Part shown: one piece after another, positions 1 to 4,656 of the stretch
How the letters are laid out: every line of letters starts with the position of its first letter
How positions within the stretch are numbered: position 1 is the stretch's first letter
Assembly (NCBI GenBank): GCA_945870115.1
Contig: CAMBRH010000066.1
Span: 1-13,320, forward strand
Length of the DNA stretch: 13,320 bases
Direction of reading: 5' to 3'
Source of the DNA: Chitinophaga pinensis
GTDB lineage: Bacteria; Bacteroidota; Bacteroidia; Flavobacteriales_D; Crocinitomicaceae
Translations under genes and position numbers: made by a program
The notes under the pieces: model-generated
Seen by the model: the letters and a program-made list of their open reading frames with translations, nothing else
What the model was told of the DNA's origin: nothing
Database searches by the model: none

Positions 1-46
1 CAGCCTTCCAAGCTGAGGGTCGCGAGTTCGAGTCTCGTCTCCCGCT
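1..46 (+). tRNA. tRNA-Gly (anticodon UCC), 3' part, cut by window edge
   Basis: Only the 3' half is present. The anticodon stem (CAGC at 1-4 with GCTG at 12-15) encloses the 7-base loop CTTCCAA, which places the anticodon TCC at 7-9 and gives glycine. The T arm is a GCGAG/CTCGT stem around TTCGAGT (22-38). The acceptor 3' strand CTCCCGC (39-45) and discriminator T46 follow. No CCA is encoded, so it must be added after transcription. The D arm and acceptor 5' strand lie before the window. In E. coli the same isoacceptor (glyT) precedes thrT and tufB, which supports the call. Confidence 0.93.
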
Positions 47-67
47 CTTATTTTTTAGTAACTAAAG

Positions 68-139
68 GCCGGTGTAGCTCAGGGGTAGAGTGCTTCCTTG
101 GTAAGGAAGAGGTCACGAGTTCAATTCTCGTCATTGGCT
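68..139 (+). tRNA. tRNA-Thr (anticodon GGU)
   Basis: This is a complete 72-base cloverleaf. The acceptor GCCGGTG (68-74) pairs with CATTGGC (132-138) through two G-U pairs, with discriminator T139. The anticodon stem CTTCC/GGAAG encloses TTGGTAA (98-104), so the anticodon is GGT at 100-102 and the tRNA reads ACC and ACU. The T arm has loop TTCAATT. CCA is not encoded. The gene is 21 bases after tRNA-Gly with no terminator between them, so the two are probably processed from one precursor that may continue into tuf. The order Gly(UCC)-Thr(GGU)-tuf matches E. coli glyT-thrT-tufB. Confidence 0.97.
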
Positions 140-140
140 C

Positions 141-180
141 ATACGATGATTCATCCAAAATTATGGATGAACTTTTGTAT
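141..180 (+). other. Imperfect hairpin in the tRNA-Thr/tuf leader
   Basis: TTCATCC (150-156) and GGATGAA (165-171) form a 7-bp stem with an 8-base loop. The outer bases ATAC (141-144) and GTAT (177-180) can also pair across a loosely matched middle. The structure begins one base after the tRNA. No T run follows, so it is unlikely to terminate transcription. It could be a processing or stabilising element that separates tRNA-Thr from the tuf message. The pairing is seen directly, and the role is inference. I saw no convincing Bacteroidota promoter (TTTG ... TAnnTTTG) in the rest of the 89-base gap. Confidence 0.4.
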
Positions 181-228
181 ATAGTAAAGTTAGCAAATAA
201 TTAATAACAAAGTAACAAATAAACAAAA

Positions 229-1416
229 ATGGCAAAGGAAAATTTTAACCGATCCAAACCACACGTTAACATCGGAACTATCGGACACGTAGATCATGGT
301 AAAACTACCTTGACTGCTGCAATTTCAAGCGTTTTAGCTTCAAGAGGTCTTGCTGCTGTTCGTGATTTCTCTTCAATTGATAACGCACCAGAAGAAAAAG
401 AACGTGGTATTACAATTAACACTTCTCATATTGAGTATGAAACATTAAACCGTCACTATGCTCACGTTGACTGTCCAGGTCACGCGGATTACGTAAAGAA
501 CATGGTTACTGGTGCTGCTCAAATGGATGGAGCAATTTTAGTTGTTGCTGCAACAGATGGTCCAATGCCACAAACTCGTGAGCATATCCTTTTAGGTCGC
601 CAAGTAGGTGTTCCAAGAATGGTTGTTTTCATGAATAAAGTTGATATGGTTGATGACGAAGAACTTCTTGAATTAGTTGAGATGGAAATTCGTGAATTAT
701 TATCATTCTATAGTTATGATGGTGACAATGCTCCAGTTATTCAAGGTTCTGCTTTAGGAGCTTTAAATAATGAAGAGAAATGGGTTGCTAAAATTGACGA
801 ATTAATGGATGCTGTAGATACTTATATCGAATTACCTCCTCGTGAAGTTGACAAACCATTCTTGATGCCAGTTGAAGATGTATTTACGATTACTGGTCGT
901 GGTACAGTTGCAACAGGTCGTATCGAAACAGGTATTATCAATTCTGGTGAATCAGTTGATATTTTAGGAATGGGTGACGAGAAATTATCTTCTACTGTAA
1001 CAGGTGTTGAAATGTTCCGTAAAATCTTAGATAGAGGTGAAGCAGGTGATAACGTTGGTCTTTTATTAAGAGGTATTGAAAAATCTCAAATTAAAAGAGG
1101 AATGGTTATTTGTAAACCAGGATCTACAAAACCTCACAATGATTTCAAAGCTGAAATCTATGTATTGAAAAAAGAAGAAGGTGGACGTCACACTCCATTT
1201 CATAACAAATACCGTCCTCAATTCTATTTCCGTACAACTGACGTTACAGGAGAAATCTTCTTAACAGATGGTCGTGAAATGGTTATGCCAGGTGATAACG
1301 TATCAATTACTGTAAAATTAATTGTTCCTGTAGCTATGGACAAAGGTTTACGTTTCGCAATCCGTGAAGGAGGTAGAACTGTTGGAGCTGGTCAAGTTAC
1401 TGAAATTATAGCTTAA
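229..1416 (+). CDS. tuf: Elongation factor Tu (EF-Tu)
   Basis: This is the GTPase that brings aminoacyl-tRNA to the ribosomal A site in the cytoplasm. At 395 residues it has the usual full length. All G-domain motifs are present: the P-loop GHVDHGKT (19-26), the switch I region with RGITI (59-63), DCPGH (81-85) and NKVD (136-139). They are followed by the two beta-barrel domains, with GRGTVATGRIE and GGRHTPF recognisable, and a conserved end (REGGRTVGAGQVT). The ATG at 229 begins MAKENFNRSKPH, the normal N-terminus of the family, and follows an A-rich leader without a Shine-Dalgarno motif. Upstream are two tRNA genes. Downstream are a terminator-like hairpin and tRNA-Trp. The position corresponds to E. 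coli tufB, and I cannot tell whether a second copy exists elsewhere. Confidence 0.99.
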   Translation: MAKENFNRSKPHVNIGTIGHVDHGKTTLTAAISSVLASRGLAAVRDFSSIDNAPEEKERGITINTSHIEYETLNRHYAHVDCPGHADYVKNMVTGAAQMDGAILVVAATDGPMPQTREHILLGRQVGVPRMVVFMNKVDMVDDEELLELVEMEIRELLSFYSYDGDNAPVIQGSALGALNNEEKWVAKIDELMDAVDTYIELPPREVDKPFLMPVEDVFTITGRGTVATGRIETGIINSGESVDILGMGDEKLSSTVTGVEMFRKILDRGEAGDNVGLLLRGIEKSQIKRGMVICKPGSTKPHNDFKAEIYVLKKEEGGRHTPFHNKYRPQFYFRTTDVTGEIFLTDGREMVMPGDNVSITVKLIVPVAMDKGLRFAIREGGRTVGAGQVTEIIA

Positions 1417-1440
1417 TACTTAAGCATATAATATTATATT

Positions 1441-1465
1441 AAAGGGGAACTTGTTTCCCCTTTTT
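1441..1465 (+). terminator. Terminator-like hairpin between tuf and tRNA-Trp
   Basis: AAAGGGGAA (1441-1449) pairs perfectly with TTCCCCTTT (1455-1463) around the 5-base loop CTTGT, and a T tract runs 1461-1465. The structure starts 24 bases after the tuf stop and ends two bases before tRNA-Trp. It has the form of an intrinsic terminator with a short T tract, so it may be leaky. I infer partial termination that keeps EF-Tu mRNA much more abundant than the downstream secE-nusG message. Confidence 0.75.
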
Positions 1466-1467
1466 AT

Positions 1468-1540
1468 GCGGGTGTAGCTCAGCTGGTAGAGTAGTGGTCT
1501 CCAAAACCATTGGTCGTGAGTTCGAATCTTACCGCCCGCG
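1468..1540 (+). tRNA. tRNA-Trp (anticodon CCA)
   Basis: This is a complete 73-base tRNA. The acceptor GCGGGTG (1468-1474) pairs with CGCCCGC (1533-1539), with discriminator G1540. The anticodon stem GTGGT/ACCAT encloses CTCCAAA (1499-1505), giving anticodon CCA at 1501-1503. The T arm GTGAG/CTTAC encloses TTCGAAT. No 3' CCA is encoded. It sits between a terminator-like hairpin (two bases upstream) and secE, which starts 27 bases downstream. It is therefore probably cut out of a longer transcript running into secE-nusG. tRNA-Trp before secE is a common arrangement in bacteria. Confidence 0.97.
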
Positions 1541-1567
1541 CTAATAGTGATTACAAATACAATTAAG

Positions 1568-1795
1568 GTGTCAAAATTAAAAAATTACTTCAACGAAACT
1601 GTTAACGAAATGCGTTACAATGTTTCTTGGCCGACGTTAAAAGAATTGCAGAGCAACACCATTATTGTGGTAGTTGCTACTGTTATTTTTGCAATTCTCA
1701 TTTTTGTAATGGATTTCCTTTTTGGAATTTCTGCTGCAGATGACAAATCATTTTGGAGAGGTGCTTTAGGTTTCATATATAATATGTTCAAATAG
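1568..1795 (+). CDS. secE: Preprotein translocase subunit SecE
   Basis: SecE is the small membrane subunit that clamps SecY in the SecYEG export channel. With a GTG start at 1568 the product is 75 residues. An amphipathic N-terminal part carries the conserved NVSWPT segment (about 18-23), and one hydrophobic membrane span follows (about 31-53, rich in I, V, F and A). The last 20 residues (SAADDKSFWRGALGFIYNMFK region) resemble the tails of some Bacteroidota SecE proteins. An in-frame GTG at 1547 would add seven residues. I prefer 1568 because the family N-terminus (M-x-K-x-x-N-Y-F-x-E) aligns there, its leader is A-rich, and 1547 lies only six bases from the folded tRNA-Trp. There is no ATG alternative. 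nusG follows after 13 bases. Confidence 0.9.
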   Translation: MSKLKNYFNETVNEMRYNVSWPTLKELQSNTIIVVVATVIFAILIFVMDFLFGISAADDKSFWRGALGFIYNMFK

Positions 1796-1808
1796 ACTTA
1801 AACCAAAA

Positions 1809-2360
1809 ATGGGAGATATTAAAAAAAGATGGTACGTTGTTCGTGCTGTTAGTGGAAAAGAAAAAAAAGTAAAAGAGTATCTTGAACTTGAAATTACGAG
1901 ACATAAATTAAATGACTTTGTAGAACAAGTGTTGATTCCTACTGAAAAAGTTTTTCAAATTAAAAATGGAAAAAAAGTAAGTAAAGAAAAATCTTATTTA
2001 CCAGGTTACGTTTTGATTGAAGCTGCTTTGGTTGGTGAAGTTCCTCACGTAATTAAAGGTATTCCGAATGTAATTGGATTTTTAGGTGCTGAAAAAGGTG
2101 GTGCTCCTGTTCCAATGCGTTTAGCTGAAGTTAATCGTATTTTAGGAAAAGTTGACGAACTACTTGAAACAGAAGAAGAAATGAAAATTCCTTTTGTTGT
2201 TGGTGAGCCAGTTAAAGTAATTGACGGACCTTTCCAAAACTTTACAGGTGTTGTTGATGAAATCAACGAAGATAAGAAGAAATTAAAAGTTATGGTGAAA
2301 ATTTTTGGAAGAAAAAATCTTCTAGAATTAAGCTATATGCAAGTAGAAAAAGAATTATAA
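1809..2360 (+). CDS. nusG: Transcription termination/antitermination factor NusG
   Basis: NusG binds the clamp of elongating RNA polymerase, reduces pausing, and links transcription to Rho or to ribosomal protein S10. The 183-residue product has an N-terminal NGN domain starting at WYVVRAVSGKE (8-18) with the signature LPGYVLIE (64-71). A linker follows, then a C-terminal KOW domain (about 131-160) with the conserved GPF at 140-142. Length and domain order are normal, with no insertion. The ATG at 1809 is preceded by CCAAAA and no Shine-Dalgarno motif. The gene follows secE by 13 bases and is almost certainly cotranscribed with it, the standard secE-nusG pair. Confidence 0.98.
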   Translation: MGDIKKRWYVVRAVSGKEKKVKEYLELEITRHKLNDFVEQVLIPTEKVFQIKNGKKVSKEKSYLPGYVLIEAALVGEVPHVIKGIPNVIGFLGAEKGGAPVPMRLAEVNRILGKVDELLETEEEMKIPFVVGEPVKVIDGPFQNFTGVVDEINEDKKKLKVMVKIFGRKNLLELSYMQVEKEL

Positions 2361-2372
2361 GTTGTATTAACC

Positions 2373-2427
2373 GTAGGAGTGAGCCCAGTGTCATAAAGCT
2401 TCCCATTTGACGCTCATGTTAGACTAC
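2373..2427 (+). promoter_or_regulatory. Probable ribosomal protein L1-binding leader (autoregulatory RNA) before rplK
   Basis: GTAG (2373-2376) pairs with CTAC (2424-2427). An asymmetric internal loop follows, GAG (2377-2379) opposite TGTTAGA (2417-2423). Above it are the stem TGAGC/GCTCA (2380-2384 with 2412-2416), a bulge CCAGT, and a terminal stem GTCA/TGAC (2390-2393 with 2408-2411). The lower part resembles the L1 site of 23S rRNA as I recall it from E. coli: GTGGGAG on one side and TGAAATACCAC on the other, compared with GTAGGAG and TGTTAGACTAC here. L1 is known in several bacteria and archaea to repress its own L11-L1 operon by binding an mRNA mimic of its rRNA site. The structure is seen directly, and the assignment is inference. 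Confidence 0.62.
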
Positions 2428-2442
2428 ATAAATTATAAATAA

Positions 2443-2889
2443 ATGGCTAAAGAAGTAGCAGCATTGATCAAATTACAGATCAAAGGTGGCGCAGCAAATC
2501 CAGCTCCTCCAGTAGGACCAGCATTAGGTGCTAAAGGGGTGAACATCATGGAATTTTGTAAGCAATACAATGCTAGAACTCAGGACAAACCTGGAAAAGT
2601 TTTACCTTGTGTTATCACTGTTTACAGTGATAAATCATTTGATTTCATTATCAAAACTCCTCCAGCTCCAATTCAAATTTTAGAAGCAGCTAAGCTTAAA
2701 AAAGGGTCTCCGACTCCAAACAAAGCGAAAGTAGGTTCTATTACTTGGGATCACGTTAAAGCAATCGCTGAAGACAAAATGACAGATTTTAATTGTTTTA
2801 CAATGGATTCTGCAATGTCTATGGTTGCTGGTACAGCTAGAAGTATGGGTATAACTGTTAAAGGTGGTGATGCACCAAAAACTAAATAA
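2443..2889 (+). CDS. rplK: 50S ribosomal protein L11
   Basis: L11 forms the base of the GTPase-associated stalk on 23S rRNA, takes part in factor binding, and is needed by RelA for stringent signalling. At 148 residues it is close to the usual length. The N-terminal domain has the proline-rich NPAPPVGPALG (19-29), the region contacted by thiostrepton-type antibiotics. The C-terminal rRNA-binding domain begins near KTPPAPIQILEAAK and ends in the conserved AGTARSMGITVKG. The ATG at 2443 follows AAATTATAAATA. It is the first gene after the probable L1 leader and is followed by rplA after nine bases. Confidence 0.99.
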   Translation: MAKEVAALIKLQIKGGAANPAPPVGPALGAKGVNIMEFCKQYNARTQDKPGKVLPCVITVYSDKSFDFIIKTPPAPIQILEAAKLKKGSPTPNKAKVGSITWDHVKAIAEDKMTDFNCFTMDSAMSMVAGTARSMGITVKGGDAPKTK

Positions 2890-2898
2890 TTGTAAGAC

Positions 2899-3594
2899 AT
2901 GGCAAGAGTATCTAAAAAGAGAAAAGAGGTGTTAGCTAAATTTGATTTAGTTAAACCTTACAGCTTAGTTGAAGCATGCGATTTAGTGAAAAACATCACT
3001 ACAACAAAATTCGACGCTTCAGTTGACATCAGTGTAAGATTAGGAGTTGATCCTAGAAAAGCAAATCAAATGGTTCGTGGAACTGTTGCATTACCTCACG
3101 GTACTGGTAAGGATGTTAAAGTACTTGTACTTTGTACTCCAGACAAAGAGGCTGAGGCAATTGCTGCAGGTGCAGAATTCGTTGGTTTAGATGACTACAT
3201 TGAAAAAATCAAAGGTGGTTGGACAGCAGTTGATGTAATTATAACTATGCCTTCAGTAATGGGGAAAGTTGGTGCATTAGGTAGAGTGTTAGGACCAAGA
3301 GGTTTAATGCCTAATCCAAAAACTGGAACTGTAACTATGGAAGTAGGAAAAGCTGTTGAAGAGGTTAAAGCAGGTAAAATTGACTTTAAAGTTGACAAAT
3401 ATGGAAATATCCATACTGCAATTGGAAAAGCTAGTTTTGATGGTGAAAAATTAAAAGAAAATGCAATGGAATTAATCGTTGCTTTGAACAAATTGAAACC
3501 ATCTGCTGCTAAAGGAACTTACATCAAAAGTGTTTTCATTAGTTCAACAATGAGTCCAAGTATTCAAATTGACGCTAAATCTGTGGTAGCTTAA
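2899..3594 (+). CDS. rplA: 50S ribosomal protein L1
   Basis: L1 forms the mobile stalk at the E site that helps release deacylated tRNA, and in many bacteria it represses translation of its own operon. The 231-residue product has the two-domain L1 pattern, including the signature GKVGALGRVLGPRGLMPNPK at 122-141. The conserved C-terminal part (about 170-225) includes FKVDKYGNIH and GTYIKSVFISSTMSPSI. Length is normal. Start ATG 2899 lies nine bases after rplK, so the pair is probably translationally linked. A possible L1-binding RNA at 2373-2427 would make this protein the regulator of rplK-rplA. Confidence 0.99.
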   Translation: MARVSKKRKEVLAKFDLVKPYSLVEACDLVKNITTTKFDASVDISVRLGVDPRKANQMVRGTVALPHGTGKDVKVLVLCTPDKEAEAIAAGAEFVGLDDYIEKIKGGWTAVDVIITMPSVMGKVGALGRVLGPRGLMPNPKTGTVTMEVGKAVEEVKAGKIDFKVDKYGNIHTAIGKASFDGEKLKENAMELIVALNKLKPSAAKGTYIKSVFISSTMSPSIQIDAKSVVA

Positions 3595-3607
3595 TAAACT
3601 TAGTATT

Positions 3608-4132
3608 ATGACAAAAGAAGAAAAAGCTAAATACATAGATGAACTTACAGTAGAATTATCTCAATCAGGTGTTTTTTACCTTGCAGATACTTCAGAATTA
3701 ACTGTAGAAACTATCAATCAATTACGTAGAAGATGTTTTCAATCTGACATTCGTTTAAAAGTTGTAAAAAATACACTTTTACAAAAAGCGATGGAAAGAA
3801 TTGAAGGTAAAGACTACAGCGAATTGAATGCAGTTTTATCTGGTCCAACATCTATTATGTTTGCAGAAGTAGGTAATTTACCTGCTAAAATTATCAAAGA
3901 ATTCCGTAAGAAAAACGCAAAACCAATTCTTAAAGGAGCATTCATTGACGAAGCAATATTCATTGGAGATAATCAACTAGATGCTCTTGCTACTTTAAAA
4001 AGCAAAGAGGAATTGGTTGGAGATATCCTTGGATTACTTCAAAGTCCTGCTAAAAACGTTATCTCTGCCCTTAAAGGTCAAGGAGGTAAAATTGCAGGAA
4101 TATTAAAAACTCTTGAAGAAAGAGTAGCATAA
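3608..4132 (+). CDS. rplJ: 50S ribosomal protein L10
   Basis: L10 anchors dimers of L7/L12 to the ribosome, forming the stalk that recruits translation GTPases. At 174 residues it has normal length. The globular N-terminal rRNA-binding domain (about 1-135) contains the typical INQLRRRCF and KVVKNTLLQKAM segments. A C-terminal helix (about 135-174, ending ISALKGQGGKIAGILKTLEERVA) is where L12 dimers bind. ATG 3608 is only 13 bases after rplA, which leaves no room in the gap for the L10 leader RNA found before rplJ in enterobacteria. rplL follows after 38 bases. Confidence 0.98.
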   Translation: MTKEEKAKYIDELTVELSQSGVFYLADTSELTVETINQLRRRCFQSDIRLKVVKNTLLQKAMERIEGKDYSELNAVLSGPTSIMFAEVGNLPAKIIKEFRKKNAKPILKGAFIDEAIFIGDNQLDALATLKSKEELVGDILGLLQSPAKNVISALKGQGGKIAGILKTLEERVA

Positions 4133-4170
4133 AAAAAAGTAAAGTATTTAATTTTTAAAATAAAATAAAA

Positions 4171-4545
4171 ATGGCTGATTTAAAGCAAATTGCGGAAACG
4201 CTAGTTAACTTAACAGTAAAAGAAGTAAATGAACTTGCAACTATCCTTAAGGATGAGTACGGAATCGAACCAGCTGCAGCTGCTGCAGTAATGGTATCTG
4301 GTGGTGCTGATGCTGGTGAAGCTGCTGCTGAAAAAACTGAATTCGATGTAATATTGAAAGCAGGTGGACCAAACAAGTTGGCTGTAGTGAAATTAGTAAA
4401 AGAATTAACTGGTAACGGTTTGAAAGAATCGAAAGATTTAGTTGATGCTGCTCCATCTACATTGAAAGAAGGAATTTCTAAAGATGAAGCTGAAGCACTT
4501 AAAAATTCTCTAGTTGAAGCGGGAGCTGAAGTTGAGATTAAATAA
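4171..4545 (+). CDS. rplL: 50S ribosomal protein L7/L12
   Basis: This is the multi-copy stalk protein that contacts EF-Tu, EF-G and other GTPases. At 124 residues it has normal length. The N-terminal dimerisation helices (about 1-35) are followed by a flexible alanine- and glycine-rich hinge (about 36-54). The highly conserved C-terminal domain has FDVILKAGG, NKLAVVKLVKELTG and KEGISKDEAEALK. The leader AAAATAAAA before ATG 4171 is very A-rich, fitting strong initiation in a group that does not depend on Shine-Dalgarno pairing. L12 is needed in excess over L10. The separate gap and leader fit separate control of initiation, though this is inference. Confidence 0.99.
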   Translation: MADLKQIAETLVNLTVKEVNELATILKDEYGIEPAAAAAVMVSGGADAGEAAAEKTEFDVILKAGGPNKLAVVKLVKELTGNGLKESKDLVDAAPSTLKEGISKDEAEALKNSLVEAGAEVEIK

Positions 4546-4561
4546 TTTTTTACAATTTATT

Positions 4562-4601
4562 CAGGGAAAGGCACTGCTTAATAAGCTAGTGCCTATTCCT
4601 G
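4562..4601 (+). other. Long imperfect hairpin between rplL and rpoB (candidate processing site or attenuator)
   Basis: The arms are CAGG-(G)-AA-AGGCACT-GCTT (4562-4579) and AAGC-(T)-AGTGCCT-(A)-TTCCTG (4583-4601), giving 17 pairs with three single-base bulges and a three-base loop. It starts 16 bases after the rplL stop and ends 55 bases before rpoB. No T run follows directly, so it is not a classical intrinsic terminator. In E. coli the same junction holds a partial terminator and an RNase III site that lower rpoBC expression relative to ribosomal proteins. A similar role here is inferred from position and shape only. Confidence 0.6.
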
Positions 4602-4656
4602 TTTATTTGCATTAAGTGCATAAAAGTCCTTTTTCATAAAATTAATTCTTTTAGCC

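Noticed and set aside
140..228. Separate tuf promoter
   Set aside because: CTTTTG at 172-177 could serve as a -33 element, but no TAnnTTTG-like motif follows at suitable spacing.
1547..1567. Upstream GTG start for secE
   Set aside because: It adds seven residues not matching the family N-terminus and starts six bases from the folded tRNA-Trp. GTG 1568 fits alignment and leader composition better.
2045..2266. Open frames on the - strand (also 3195-3491, 4155-4376, 4247-4456, 6083-6280, 6482-6676, 9412-9696 and 10154-10339)
   Set aside because: Each lies wholly or almost wholly opposite a strongly conserved gene, and the translations are low-complexity mirrors with no recognisable domain. None has a leader or neighbours suggesting expression.
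4602..4656. Separate rpoB promoter
   Set aside because: TTTATTTG at 4602-4609 differs from TAnnTTTG at a key position and has no paired -33 element, so expression from upstream is simpler.
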